Shown piece after piece: positions 16,739 to 25,855 of a DNA stretch of 64,000 nucleotides (the first letter of the stretch is position 1; each line of letters starts with the position of its first letter). Both the position numbers and the translations under genes were made by a program. The notes beneath the pieces were generated by a model. That model made no database searches. It was not told the DNA's origin and saw only the letters and a list, made by a program, of their open reading frames with translations. Source of the DNA: Niallia taxi (GTDB taxonomy: Bacteria > Bacillota > Bacilli > Bacillales > Cytobacillaceae); contig NZ_RZTZ01000001.1 of NCBI RefSeq assembly GCF_004005475.1, positions 868,001-932,000 on the forward strand, written 5' to 3'.

Positions 16739-17986
16739 TTATTCCTTTTTCGTTAACTGGAGTGCTTTCTTAATATCCTTGAACGAATTAGATTTCCCGT
16801 ACATCAGCACTCCGCCTTTATAAACTCTTCCGCCAAAGACAGCCAGAATGATGATGGAAGCAGCCAATACGCCCATACCTAAAATCGGCTCCCACACTGG
16901 AAGGCTCAGCATACCTGCCCGCATGAACATCAGCATTGGTGTAAAGAACGGAATATAAGAGGTAATAGTAATGAATGTCGTATCTGGGTTATTCAAACCA
17001 AACATCGCAATCATAAAGCCTGCCACTACCATTAATGTCATTGGAGTAATCATTTGCTGTACATCCTCAATGCGGCTGACAAGCGATCCGAGGAATGCTG
17101 CAAGCGTTGCATATAAGAAATAACCGAGAACAAAAAATACAACAGCATAGACGATGGTTGCAGCAGGAATGCCGCTAAAACCAAGAAAGCCATCAAGTGT
17201 GCTCATATTATCATTATTTGTAACAGAAAAATACCCTGCTACAAGCAGAACCGCCAGCTGGGTTATACTCACAAGCCCGATACCTAGAATCTTTGCAAAC
17301 ATATGTTTAATCGGCGACACACTGGAAATCAGAATTTCCATAACCCGTGATGATTTTTCCGTCGCTACCTCCATTGCTATCATGTTAGCATATAGGATAA
17401 CTGCAAAATAAATGAGGAATAACAGCACATAGACAAGTCCTCTTGCCTGGTTTAATTCTTCCTCTGTTTTCGCATTCTTTTCAAGGGCAAAATGCTCAAA
17501 TGGCACTGGTTCGTTTAATTTCTCCAGCTGTTCACCAGAAAGATTCAATTGTGCTGCTGCCAGCTGACTCTTAACTGCTTGAACGATAGTTTCTATGCTA
17601 GTTGCTGTAGCTGAATCCGTTATATCCATACTATAATAGGATGCTTCAGGTAAATTTTCACTATCATAGTCAAGAATCAGCAACCCTTGATAGGAATCAT
17701 CCTCTACCTTTTTCTTTGCTTCTGACTCACTGTCTACATAGTGCTCCAGTTCCATTCCTTCTTGAATCGATTCTGACATGGCTGCAACAGATGGATACAG
17801 TTCGTTCGTTTTGTCGATGACCGCAATTTTATCAGCTCCATCCTCATCATTGAACATGTCGATGATAGATTGGAGATTTGTTAAGCCAAGGATAAGCAGT
17901 AATGTAATAATCGTTGTAATAATGAATGATTTCGTTTTTACCTTTGTCCAGTAAGTATGGAATAAGATAATCCAAAAGCTATTCAA
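16739..17986 (-). CDS. yhaP: ABC transporter permease YhaP (NatB-like)
   Basis: About 415 residues. An N-terminal membrane helix (about 20-40) is followed by an extracytoplasmic domain of roughly 120 residues, then a block of five or six C-terminal helices. This is the ABC2 exporter topology of NatB. It pairs with the ATPase YhaQ for export, of sodium in the NatAB paradigm. The actual substrate of YhaPQ is unproven. I choose TTG at 17986 (MNSFWIILF), six bases after AGGTG, over the GTG three codons upstream. The 8-base overlap with yhaQ indicates coupling. Confidence 0.85.
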   Translation of the reverse strand: MNSFWIILFHTYWTKVKTKSFIITTIITLLLILGLTNLQSIIDMFNDEDGADKIAVIDKTNELYPSVAAMSESIQEGMELEHYVDSESEAKKKVEDDSYQGLLILDYDSENLPEASYYSMDITDSATATSIETIVQAVKSQLAAAQLNLSGEQLEKLNEPVPFEHFALEKNAKTEEELNQARGLVYVLLFLIYFAVILYANMIAMEVATEKSSRVMEILISSVSPIKHMFAKILGIGLVSITQLAVLLVAGYFSVTNNDNMSTLDGFLGFSGIPAATIVYAVVFFVLGYFLYATLAAFLGSLVSRIEDVQQMITPMTLMVVAGFMIAMFGLNNPDTTFITITSYIPFFTPMLMFMRAGMLSLPVWEPILGMGVLAASIIILAVFGGRVYKGGVLMYGKSNSFKDIKKALQLTKKE

Positions 17987-18878
17987 GTGAAGCACCTACC
18001 TTTTCGATAAAGATATCATTTAAAGTCGGCTCCTCAAGCGCAAATTTTCGGATGAAGCCCCTTCCAACAATATCCTTCAGAATATTCTCTGCAATTTCCT
18101 CTCCTTCAATTTGCAGTGCCGCGCCTTCTGTCGTCTGTTTCAGCTTAACAACACCAGGAAACTTAATTAAATAAGTCAAATCAAAATCAGCATGGATCGT
18201 GACATTTTTCTTCCCGAAGCTTCGTTTGATTTCCTTCAAGCCGCCATGTACTACCGGCTTTCCTTTATGCATGATACAAAGGTTCTCACACATCTCTTCA
18301 ACATGCTCCATCCGGTGACTAGAAAAAACAATGGTCGTGCCTGAATTCTTCAAGTCGATAACAGCACTTTTCAACTGCTCCACATTAACTGGATCTAAAC
18401 CGCTGAATGGCTCATCTAAAATAAGCAGCTTCGGCTTATGTAGAACCGCACTGATAAATTGAATTTTTTGCTGATTTCCCTTTGAAAGCTCCTCCACTTT
18501 TTTCTCAAGATATTCAGGTACTTTAAAACGCTCCAGCCAATACTTCAGCTCCGTTAGTGCTTCCTTTTTGTCCATGCCGCGCAGTCTTGCTAAGTAAACA
18601 AGCTGGTCCTTTACCTTTAGTTTCGGGTAAAGTCCCCTTTCTTCAGGTAAATAGCCAATTTCTGGACTTGTCGAATAGTTAATTCCCTGACCGTTCCAAG
18701 TTATGGCCCCTTCACTTATATCCAATATTCCGAGCAGCATGCGAAAGGTTGTCGTTTTACCTGCACCGTTTCCGCCCAGAAATCCAAACATTTCATTTTC
18801 GGGAATTGATAAAGATACATTATCTACCGCAACAAATGAACCAAATCTTTTTGTTACATTTTTTATTTCTAATGCCAT
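17979..18878 (-). CDS. yhaQ: ABC transporter ATP-binding protein YhaQ (NatA-like)
   Basis: A 299-residue ATPase with Walker A GGNGAGKTT (about 35-43), signature LSKGNQQKIQF, Walker B LLILDEPFSGLDP and H-loop SSHRM. The C-terminal domain (about 220-299) is the extra segment common to drug- and sodium-export ATPases. It is upstream of and overlapping yhaP. The ribosome site AGGAGGAGATCGGAA is strong. Confidence 0.9.
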   Translation of the reverse strand: MALEIKNVTKRFGSFVAVDNVSLSIPENEMFGFLGGNGAGKTTTFRMLLGILDISEGAITWNGQGINYSTSPEIGYLPEERGLYPKLKVKDQLVYLARLRGMDKKEALTELKYWLERFKVPEYLEKKVEELSKGNQQKIQFISAVLHKPKLLILDEPFSGLDPVNVEQLKSAVIDLKNSGTTIVFSSHRMEHVEEMCENLCIMHKGKPVVHGGLKEIKRSFGKKNVTIHADFDLTYLIKFPGVVKLKQTTEGAALQIEGEEIAENILKDIVGRGFIRKFALEEPTLNDIFIEKVGASLE

Positions 18879-18955
18879 TTCCGATCTCCTCCTTCACCTT
18901 TCATACGAAAAGATATGCAGAAAGTTTCACAAATAACTGTAAAATTGGACAAAAC

Positions 18956-18996
18956 AAAAAAAAATCCCATGAAGCAAAAACTTCACGGGATTTTTC
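18956..18996. terminator. Terminator downstream of the NCS2 permease
   Basis: AAAAATCCC(A)TGAAG and CTTCA(C)GGGATTTTT pair around a short loop. It closes the minus-strand permease gene ending at 19002. Confidence 0.8.
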
Positions 18997-19001
18997 AAGC
19001 T

Positions 19002-20303
19002 CTAATGAGATAAAAAGACGAGCTGATACAAAAATAATACGGCAAATATATAAACGAGCGGGTGAACAGATTTACCCTTGCCTGTAACTAATTTCAACAA
19101 CGGGTGAGAAATAAATCCTAGCGCAATCCCTGTTGCAATACTTGAAGTAAGCGGCATGCTTAAGATAACAAGGAACGCTGGGAAAGCTTCATCAAATTCA
19201 GACCAACGCACTTTTGCAATAGCTCCCATCATTAAGCTTCCGACAATGATAAGTGCTGGTGATGTGATTGCGGATAATCCTGATACAGCACTAACAAGCG
19301 GTGCAAAGAATGCAGAAAGTATAAATAAAGCTGAAACAGTAACGCCTGTTAAGCCTGTTCTTCCTCCAGCTGCAACTCCTGAAGTTGATTCAATAAATGC
19401 TGTTGTCGGGCTTGTTCCAAACATTGCTCCAATGGAAGTACCAACAGAGTCTGCAAGCAGTGCTTGTCTTGCTTTAGGCAGACGATTATTCTTCATTAAG
19501 CCTGCTTGCTCTGCAACACCGACCATTGTTCCAGTCGTATCAAAAATCGTTACAAGTAAGAAGGAGAACACGACTGCATATAAGCTATGCTGAAACACAT
19601 CTCCGATTGCCGCAAAAGGATTTGTGATAATTAATCCTTCTGGCAGATGTGGAACACCAGCAATTCCTTCCGCAAACGAAAGCTGTCCAGTAAAGAATGC
19701 AATAATACCTGTTGCAATCATGCCTAAGAATAAAGCGCCTTTGACATTCATCGCAAATAAAATAATTGTAATAGCAAGACCAACTAATGCAAGCACAACA
19801 GCTGGTGACTGTAAATCGCCAAGACCAACTAGATTTTCTTTATTATCAACAATGATACCTGTCTGTCTTAAGCCGATAAAAGCAATAAACAAACCGATAC
19901 CTGCCGTAATTCCATGCTTCAGGTTTTCCGGAATCGCTTCAATCAGCCTTTCCCTGAATGTTGTTAAAGATAGAATTAAAAAGATAATTCCTGCCACGAA
20001 AACAGCAGATAAAGCAATAGTGTAATCAATACCGCCATGACTGCCTACAACTGAATAAGCAAAATAAGCATTCAAGCCCATACCAGGTGCAATTGCAATC
20101 GGATAATTAGCAAATAAAGCCATCCAAAGTGTACCGATTACTGCTGCAATAATTGTTGCCATAAACACTTGGTCAAAAGGAATTCCTGCACTTGATAGGA
20201 TAACAGGGTTTACAATAACGATATAGACCATTGTCAAAAAAGTGGTGAAGCCGGCCGTTATCTCCGTTTTCACATTTGTATTGTTCTCTTTAAGTTTAAA
20301 CAT
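19002..20303 (-). CDS. NCS2 family purine permease (AzgA/PbuG-type)
   Basis: A 433-residue polytopic transporter. NVKTEITAGFTTFLTMVYIVIVNP near the N-terminus, PIAIAPGMGLNAYFAYSVV, FDTTGTMVGVAEQAGL and GTSPTTAFIESTSGVAAGGRTG are the signature stretches of AzgA-like hypoxanthine/guanine or adenine permeases, here similar to B. subtilis PbuG/PbuO. I start at 20303 behind GGAGGTATAC. In B. subtilis pbuG has a guanine riboswitch. I see no purine riboswitch in the 200 bases upstream here, which argues for different regulation or for PbuO-type identity. Confidence 0.88.
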   Translation of the reverse strand: MFKLKENNTNVKTEITAGFTTFLTMVYIVIVNPVILSSAGIPFDQVFMATIIAAVIGTLWMALFANYPIAIAPGMGLNAYFAYSVVGSHGGIDYTIALSAVFVAGIIFLILSLTTFRERLIEAIPENLKHGITAGIGLFIAFIGLRQTGIIVDNKENLVGLGDLQSPAVVLALVGLAITIILFAMNVKGALFLGMIATGIIAFFTGQLSFAEGIAGVPHLPEGLIITNPFAAIGDVFQHSLYAVVFSFLLVTIFDTTGTMVGVAEQAGLMKNNRLPKARQALLADSVGTSIGAMFGTSPTTAFIESTSGVAAGGRTGLTGVTVSALFILSAFFAPLVSAVSGLSAITSPALIIVGSLMMGAIAKVRWSEFDEAFPAFLVILSMPLTSSIATGIALGFISHPLLKLVTGKGKSVHPLVYIFAVLFLYQLVFLSH

Positions 20304-20424
20304 GTATACCTCCAAAAAAACGAACATTTTAACACAACTCTTATATATTATTCGCTTTCTAACAATAATGCAATCTTTTTCTTACGCTTCCAATAGAATA
20401 AACGGTCCATTTCTTTGTGCACAA

Positions 20425-20481
20425 ACAAAAAGGAAGATAGTAATAGCAGTTGCCTCTGCTCTTTCTATCTTCCTTCAACTT
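20425..20481 (-). terminator. Terminator after hemZ
   Basis: On the minus strand AAGGAAGATAG and CTATCTTCCTT form an 11-bp stem enclosing a second small hairpin (AGCAGAGG/TGCT), followed by TTTTG. It lies 18 bases past the hemZ stop. Confidence 0.75.
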
Positions 20482-20498
20482 AGCGATTTTTATTTGTT

Positions 20499-21998
20499 TT
20501 ACAGCGATTTTTCTGCAGAAAAATGCTCTTCTAACAATGCCAATTTTTTGTCTGTATACTCCTCAAAGCTGTCATTATACGTTTTAGGATCTTTTGGATT
20601 AGAGAACTGCGTAATTTTTCCTGTAACTGGGTGTATAAATTTACTTGATGCCCCACATCCAAGGCCAATTACCGTTTGAAGCTCCTCCATCATCATAATA
20701 TTATAGATGCTTTCCTGACCGATTTTTGAGTAGCCGACATTCTCCAAATTCCCAAGAATGTTCTTTTGTCTATACAGATAATATGGTACATACTCATACT
20801 TCTCTGTCCAATCTTCAGCCATTCTCATCATCTCTTGTATTTCATCTCTGTCTGCAACCTTGTATCGCGCCTTGTTTCGTGTCATTTCAGAGGCACGTTT
20901 AAAGGAAAGGGTATGAACTGTCAGTGATTCTGGCATCAGTTCCTCTGTTTGGTCAAGGCTGTGCTGGAACTCTTCAACACCTTCTCCTGGAAGACCGATA
21001 ATTAAGTCCATATTGATATTATTCATTCCATGCTGTCTAGCCAGATGGTACTTATCAATTGTTTCTTCAACTGTGTGATGTCTTCCGATGGCCTTTAATG
21101 TTTGCTGAGTATACGATTGTGGATTGATGCTGATTCTGTCAATATTCCACTTATTCAGTACTTCTAGTTTTTCTGGCGAGATTGTGTCTGGTCGGCCTGC
21201 TTCTACCGTTATTTCTCTTATACTTTGCACATCAGGGAAGGATTGATTCATTTGCTCATAAAGCATGTCCATTTCCTCAGCTGTTATGCTTGTAGGTGTT
21301 CCTCCACCATAATAAACTGTTGTGATTTTAATATTTTTAGATTTAAGCCATTCCCCTGTCTTCTGTATTTCATAATGAAGACCGCCTAAGAAGGAAAATA
21401 CAGACCCTTGTCTTCCGTTTATTGCATATGCCGGGAATGTGCAATAAGCACATTTTGTTGGACAAAATGGAATTCCTATATAAATGCTTACTTCCTTCTT
21501 CAAGTCATATAAATCAGGAATGACAGCAAGCTGCCTGTCGATAATGCGCTGCATAAGATCGATTTTTTCGTCTGACATTAAATACTCTTCCTTTAATGCC
21601 TGATGCGCCTCAACTTTTGGTGTATTATTTTGCATATGCTTATGAAGCAGCTTTGTCGGGCGAATCCCTGTCAGGATCCCCCATTTTTGAATCATGCCTG
21701 TCAAATCTTGCAGTACCTTTAAATACACTTGAGAAATCGCATTTTTTTGTTCTTTAAATCTTTCCTTCTCATCAAGGTTTGCTAAATCCTTTTCACAATT
21801 GAATGGCTGTCTGCCATCCAAACTTCCTTCCACAAAATACCTGTCTTCGTCTTCAGAAACATTAAAATAAATGATAATTTCCGCTTCATCTTCCGGAGTG
21901 AAAGTCACCTTTGTATCTTCAAAAAACAAGTTGCCGATATGCTCTAATGGTCTGATTAACCTGTCATCTTGCAACCCGCTTATCGTAATTGATTTCAT
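20499..21998 (-). CDS. hemZ: Radical SAM protein HemZ (coproporphyrinogen dehydrogenase-like)
   Basis: A 499-residue radical SAM enzyme. The cluster motif CPTKCAYC lies near residue 178, followed by YYGGGTPT, VEAGRPDT and IGLPGEG, the SAM- and substrate-contact regions of HemN relatives. B. subtilis HemZ acts in anaerobic haem synthesis, although HemN-like proteins can also be haem chaperones (HemW). The N-terminal extension of about 165 residues before the radical SAM domain is characteristic of HemZ. The start at 21998 follows AAGGTGACTATAAAG. An upstream ATG at 22022 is less likely. Confidence 0.9.
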   Translation of the reverse strand: MKSITISGLQDDRLIRPLEHIGNLFFEDTKVTFTPEDEAEIIIYFNVSEDEDRYFVEGSLDGRQPFNCEKDLANLDEKERFKEQKNAISQVYLKVLQDLTGMIQKWGILTGIRPTKLLHKHMQNNTPKVEAHQALKEEYLMSDEKIDLMQRIIDRQLAVIPDLYDLKKEVSIYIGIPFCPTKCAYCTFPAYAINGRQGSVFSFLGGLHYEIQKTGEWLKSKNIKITTVYYGGGTPTSITAEEMDMLYEQMNQSFPDVQSIREITVEAGRPDTISPEKLEVLNKWNIDRISINPQSYTQQTLKAIGRHHTVEETIDKYHLARQHGMNNINMDLIIGLPGEGVEEFQHSLDQTEELMPESLTVHTLSFKRASEMTRNKARYKVADRDEIQEMMRMAEDWTEKYEYVPYYLYRQKNILGNLENVGYSKIGQESIYNIMMMEELQTVIGLGCGASSKFIHPVTGKITQFSNPKDPKTYNDSFEEYTDKKLALLEEHFSAEKSL

Positions 21999-22102
21999 CT
22001 TTATAGTCACCTTATCTATCATAGTTATTATTTATTCTAAAAGCCATTATACTTCAGTCTACAAAAAGTGACCAGCCAGGTCAAAGTATTGTTAATAAAA
22101 CC

Positions 22103-22138
22103 AAAAAATCCCTATGCATTTGCAAGGGATTTTTTTTG
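22103..22138. terminator. Terminator after yhaX
   Basis: AAAAAATCCCT and AGGGATTTTTT pair around ATGCATTTGCA. It follows the yhaX stop at 22161 on the minus strand. Confidence 0.8.
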
Positions 22139-22160
22139 GTTATATATAAATTAATAAATG

Positions 22161-23027
22161 CTATTTAATAATATTCATCTTGCGGAGAAACTCAATCGGC
22201 TGTTGTTTGCGGAAATGCTCCTTCACCATATAAGCAACCCCGTCCTGATTGTTGGACCTTGTTACCCAATCTGCCGAAAACTTTAGTTCACTTGGTGCAT
22301 TGCCCATGGCAACACCTAGGCCGACTGCTTCTATCATTTCCTTATCGTCAAGACTATCACCAATAACGACTATTTCTCTTCGATTAATCCCAAGATGCTC
22401 AGCCAAATAAAGCAGGCCATTCAACTTGTTAACGCCCTCAGGCAAAATTTCAAGGCGCAAATCATTCATTTGAACAATATTGACTTCCTCAAACATTTTG
22501 TCTAGAACCTCTTTTGCATCTAAACAATCCTTCTTCTCTTCGAAATACACTTCTATCTTAGGGGCACTGACTGGCTCCTCCAGCAAAACCTCACTGAGGA
22601 CGTCGACAAACTGATGGGAGTAGAACACAGGATCACCTGAGTTAAACACAGTTTTGGCGAGCATATTATGATTAAGCCTTGACTTGTTAGCAAGGGAAAA
22701 CTTCTCATGCACAAGTCTGATTTGGCAAATAAACCCTTCAAGGAAACGGACAATTTCATATGTAAGCTCTTCTGTCAGTCTGTTTACGTATAATGTTTGA
22801 TCCGCATTGTCCGAAATAAGTGCACCTTGATGTGTCACAATATAATTCTCCAGCTTTAAAGCTTTTGCAACCTTTCGTGCTGAAGGCAGGCTTCTTGATG
22901 TGACTAATGTTACATAAATGCCTTTTTGCTGGACGTACTCTATTGCCTCTTTAGAGGATTTACTCAGACGCCCATTTGATTGGATAAGAGTCCCATCAAT
23001 ATTTAAAGCCAATAAGCGATAAATCAT
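22161..23027 (-). CDS. yhaX: HAD-superfamily (Cof-type) phosphatase YhaX
   Basis: A 288-residue Cof-like HAD hydrolase. Motif I reads LLALNIDGTLIQ, with asparagine in place of the usual first (nucleophile) aspartate, DxDGT becoming NIDGT. Motif II is TLVTSRS, motif III is the lysine NKLNGL, and motif IV is VIGDSLDDKEMI. The natural N at the nucleophile position is a marked departure and could abolish phosphatase activity. Cof proteins usually dephosphorylate sugar phosphates or flavin intermediates. YhaX is reported in the sporulation (sigma-E) regulon of B. subtilis. The start follows GGGGGGAACAAG. Confidence 0.87.
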   Translation of the reverse strand: MIYRLLALNIDGTLIQSNGRLSKSSKEAIEYVQQKGIYVTLVTSRSLPSARKVAKALKLENYIVTHQGALISDNADQTLYVNRLTEELTYEIVRFLEGFICQIRLVHEKFSLANKSRLNHNMLAKTVFNSGDPVFYSHQFVDVLSEVLLEEPVSAPKIEVYFEEKKDCLDAKEVLDKMFEEVNIVQMNDLRLEILPEGVNKLNGLLYLAEHLGINRREIVVIGDSLDDKEMIEAVGLGVAMGNAPSELKFSADWVTRSNNQDGVAYMVKEHFRKQQPIEFLRKMNIIK

Positions 23028-23175
23028 CTTGTTCCCCCCAATTTCAGTTTCTAATGTCTTTATATATCATGTATGAAAAAACTCCCTACATTAGAACCCG
23101 CGGTCTTTAATTCCCCCGGCTAACTGCAACAAAGACAATCAATATTTTTTGGAAACATTTACAAATCATCTATGC

Positions 23176-23204
23176 GAATATATCAGCAAACTTTTAGCAA
23201 ACTA
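23176..23204 (+). promoter_or_regulatory. Sigma-G-like promoter of the first SASP gene
   Basis: GAATA (23176-23180), a 17-base spacer, then CAAACTA (23198-23204). CATNNTA is expected, so there is one mismatch. Position and downstream gene support forespore transcription. Confidence 0.45.
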
Positions 23205-23243
23205 TTGAATGTAACATCCAATTCACTTAAGGAGGAAACAACA

Positions 23244-23438
23244 ATGTCTAACAATTCTAATCAACTTTTAGTACCTGGAGTATCTCAAGCTTTGGATCAA
23301 ATGAAATATGAAATTGCGACTGAGTTTGGAGTAAACCTTGGTGCTGAAACTACTGCACGTGCCAATGGTTCTGTTGGTGGAGAAATCACGAAGCGTTTAG
23401 TACAAATGGCTCAACAACAGTTACAAGGCTCTAAATAA
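23244..23438 (+). CDS. Alpha/beta-type small acid-soluble spore protein
   Basis: A 64-residue SASP that saturates and protects DNA in the forespore. The GPR protease site (YEIATEFGV, cleavage between E and I), the [21 protein letters not shown] core and the length are typical. AAGGAGGAAACAACA precedes ATG 23244. The longer in-frame ATG at 23172 overlaps the promoter and is not used. A near-identical paralogue sits at 33499. The terminator at 23480 closes the single-gene transcript. Confidence 0.96.
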   Translation: MSNNSNQLLVPGVSQALDQMKYEIATEFGVNLGAETTARANGSVGGEITKRLVQMAQQQLQGSK

Positions 23439-23479
23439 GAGTCTGCTGCTATTAGCTAAACAACTGTATACTTGGAATT

Positions 23480-23511
23480 GTGCCCAAAGCTTAGGCTGTG
23501 GGCACTTTTTT
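23480..23511 (+). terminator. Terminator after the first SASP gene
   Basis: GTGCCCA and TGGGCAC pair around a loop of about ten bases and are followed by six T. Confidence 0.85.
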
Positions 23512-23700
23512 CATTTGAAAGAGCTGTCCAAAATTTGCTTTAAGCTTAGACTAAACTATTGAGGTAGAATCATTTATATTTTTTTCTCAGTAAAGGGGAA
23601 ATAATGATAGCTCTATTGTGTTAGCCGCGCTAAGCTGCATCGGTGGTGAACTGGGCTGTCTTGCTAATCCTTAAGGATTCACTCAAATTGTCATATAAAA

Positions 23701-23829
23701 AGAGGATGAGATGAGACAGGAATTTTTATTATTGTTTTTGAACAAAAACACAAAAAACCAAACTATTAATCAATAATGAAAAAATAGTTCGGTTTTTAAA
23801 TGAGACTTACATACTAATGTCTCAGCCTA
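23701..23829 (-). repeat. Palindromic dispersed element, copy 4 (short)
   Basis: A 129-base decayed copy. On the minus strand it starts just after the yheA stop with GGCTGAGACATTAGTATG, has the same hairpin (CCGAACTA with TAGTTTGG, one G-T pair) and a T-rich tail, then ends near AGGATGAGATGAGACA. The GC-rich core is gone. The preceding 190 bases (23512-23700) hold nothing I can name apart from a 14-base palindrome AATCCTTAAGGATT at 23666. Confidence 0.7.
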
Positions 23830-23839
23830 TTTGCATAAA

Positions 23840-24193
23840 TTATTGTTGTGGTGCACCGTATAATTCTTCAAGCGGCTTCATGATAATTTGGTTAAGCTCA
23901 GCAATTACCATGCTCATGCGTTGTTCTGCTTCCATCAATTTAGAGATGGACTCATGCTGTTGCACCAATGCCACTGTCTTTTGGGCTTGTTCTACTTCTT
24001 CTTGTGTAATTTCAATCCCTGACATTTGCTTTTGCTGCAGCTGCATTTGGATGTTGCGGAAGTTTTCAAACATTGCCTTTGCAGATGGATCACCATTTAC
24101 TAAGTCATACATTTTTTTTAAGTTTGTATATTCATCACTTTGACGAATAGCTTTTTCCAGCTCATAACCTGCATCATGAAGGTTTACTGCCAT
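23840..24193 (-). CDS. yheA: YlbF/YheA family protein
   Basis: A 117-residue, entirely helical protein matching B. subtilis YheA. Distinctive stretches are NLKKMYDLVNGDPSAKAMFE and the QQKQMSGIEITQEEVEQAQ segment, with the C-terminus IIMKPLEELYG. YheA is related to YlbF/YmcA, which work with YaaT in RNA processing and development, but YheA itself has no assigned activity. I choose ATG at 24193 after GGAGTTGTTTAAT. An ATG 11 codons upstream has no ribosome site. Confidence 0.92.
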   Translation of the reverse strand: MAVNLHDAGYELEKAIRQSDEYTNLKKMYDLVNGDPSAKAMFENFRNIQMQLQQKQMSGIEITQEEVEQAQKTVALVQQHESISKLMEAEQRMSMVIAELNQIIMKPLEELYGAPQQ

Positions 24194-24371
24194 ATTAAAC
24201 AACTCCTTTTTAACAATTGTCTCCACTATAACAAACTATGCTCTATATTGCCAGAAAGACCCTTTATTTCCTAGTGGTAAGATAACATGTACCTCTAACA
24301 ACGTGATTATGTTTATATGTTATCAACTCGAAACGACTTAGATAACTTCCCTTTTCACCCATCCCTTCATG

Positions 24372-24398
24372 CACAAATTATTTGCTTTAACATACGAT
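24372..24398 (+). promoter_or_regulatory. Mother-cell (sigma-K/E-like) promoter candidate of the yheC/D cluster
   Basis: CACA (24372-24375), 15 bases, CATACGAT (24391-24398). CATANNNT is the -10 shared by sigma-K and sigma-E, and the AC-type -35 favours sigma-K. Coat-associated products downstream agree with mother-cell expression. Confidence 0.4.
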
Positions 24399-24457
24399 AA
24401 TATCAGCTTTAGCCTATGTATTTTAAATAACTATCACCTTATAAATGAGGAATTGCG

Positions 24458-25855
24458 ATGAGAATAAATTTGCTTCCGCTGTTCATAAAAGAAAATTCAT
24501 CCTTTCCTGCAAACAAGGAGCCAATACTGCGTATTAGCACTTCCTTATTCCATTTCTGGGAAATAGAAAATAATAATCCTGTTATGCTCCAGTTAGGCAG
24601 CATGGCAGTTCCTGTATTAGTTGAAGCTGTTCATGATGATAAACAAGTTATCTCTTTCAGTGACAGCTTGACCCAAACGTTAATGCTTCCAAATCAGGAA
24701 TTAACACTGCTCAGCTTTTTTGAAAAGCAGAGCCGTACACTTACACTTGGTCCTGTAATAGCAATATTGACTGATGCTCCTGTATTTGATTTGGATAGCG
24801 GTGCTTCCTTCCGCTCCATTCATCAATTTTGCCAAGAATTCCAGCAAGAGATTGCGCGCATTGGCGGAATTCTGTATGTTGTATGCCTCGATGATTGGAT
24901 GGAGGGCTATGTTGACGGCTATTCCTATCAACAGGATAAATGGATAAAAGCATCTCTCCCATATCCTAATGTTGTTTATAACCGCCTTCATCTCCGAAAG
25001 GCAGAAGCAAGCAATAAGTTCAATGAGCTAAAAAAGGATTTAGCTCAGCAAAATATTCCGATTTTTAACACACAATTTTTTTCTAAATATGATATATCCG
25101 AAATGCTTCAAAGTGACAATATATTAAGAAATCATGTCCCAGAGACAAACTTGCTCTCAAAAGAAACGCTTGAACTAATGGTAAAAAAACACCATACACT
25201 TTATATTAAACCGATTCACGGCAGTCAAGGCCGGCAAATTATCCAATTGCGCAAAGAAGAAAATGCTTGGAAAACGAGCATTTCTTCCGGGAAAGAAAAA
25301 GGAAAAATTCACTTCTTTTCCACAATTGAAAAGCTCTGGAAATGGCTGCAACGGTTCACACAAAAACGCGCCTATATTTGTCAGCAAGGAATTAATTTTC
25401 AGCAATACCATAACCGCTCCCTTGATTTTAGAATTCTTTGCCATAAGGATATTCGGCAGAACTGGAAAATCACCTCCATTGTCGCCAGATGCGCTCAACC
25501 TGACTCGTTTGTCGCCAACTTGTTTCAAGGAGCAGAAATGATTCCTGCAAAATCAGTTCTCCAAACATTATTTGGCGAACATTTAGGAAAAAGTGTTGAG
25601 GTTCAATTCAAGGACATTTCCCTGCAAACAGCCGCTGCTCTCACCTCTCAAATAGATGGAGACATAGGTGAGCTTGGCATTGATATGGGCATTGACGTAC
25701 ATGGTGATCTATGGATTATAGAAGTTAATTCTAAGCCTTCAAAAAACCTTGATTCTGCCATAAACAAAGTCAGACCCTCTACAAAGGCATTACTGGAATA
25801 TTGTCTAAGTCTTTCTTTTCCACATATAAATAAAGGAGAAAAACAAGATGTCTAG
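24458..25855 (+). CDS. YheC/YheD family ATP-grasp protein, copy 1 (long form)
   Basis: A 465-residue member of the endospore coat-associated YheC/YheD family. An N-terminal domain of about 110 residues (absent from the short form) precedes an ATP-grasp fold. The phosphate-binding loop YIKPIHGSQGRQI lies near residue 248 and the metal-binding LWIIEVNSKPSKN near 430. ATP-grasp enzymes ligate carboxylates to amines. No substrate is known for this family. First of four overlapping genes, it is preceded by AGGAATTGCG and a mother-cell-type promoter. Its last 8 bases overlap the next gene. Confidence 0.88.
   Translation: MRINLLPLFIKENSSFPANKEPILRISTSLFHFWEIENNNPVMLQLGSMAVPVLVEAVHDDKQVISFSDSLTQTLMLPNQELTLLSFFEKQSRTLTLGPVIAILTDAPVFDLDSGASFRSIHQFCQEFQQEIARIGGILYVVCLDDWMEGYVDGYSYQQDKWIKASLPYPNVVYNRLHLRKAEASNKFNELKKDLAQQNIPIFNTQFFSKYDISEMLQSDNILRNHVPETNLLSKETLELMVKKHHTLYIKPIHGSQGRQIIQLRKEENAWKTSISSGKEKGKIHFFSTIEKLWKWLQRFTQKRAYICQQGINFQQYHNRSLDFRILCHKDIRQNWKITSIVARCAQPDSFVANLFQGAEMIPAKSVLQTLFGEHLGKSVEVQFKDISLQTAAALTSQIDGDIGELGIDMGIDVHGDLWIIEVNSKPSKNLDSAINKVRPSTKALLEYCLSLSFPHINKGEKQDV

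Noticed and set aside
19156-20025. Long antisense open frames on the plus strand opposite the NCS2 permease
   Set aside because: They mirror the codon structure of the permease gene and have low-complexity, unrecognisable products without ribosome sites.
20304-20500. Possible purine riboswitch upstream of the NCS2 permease
   Set aside because: I looked for the conserved core of the purine aptamer and the expected terminator on the minus strand. Only a terminator for hemZ is visible.
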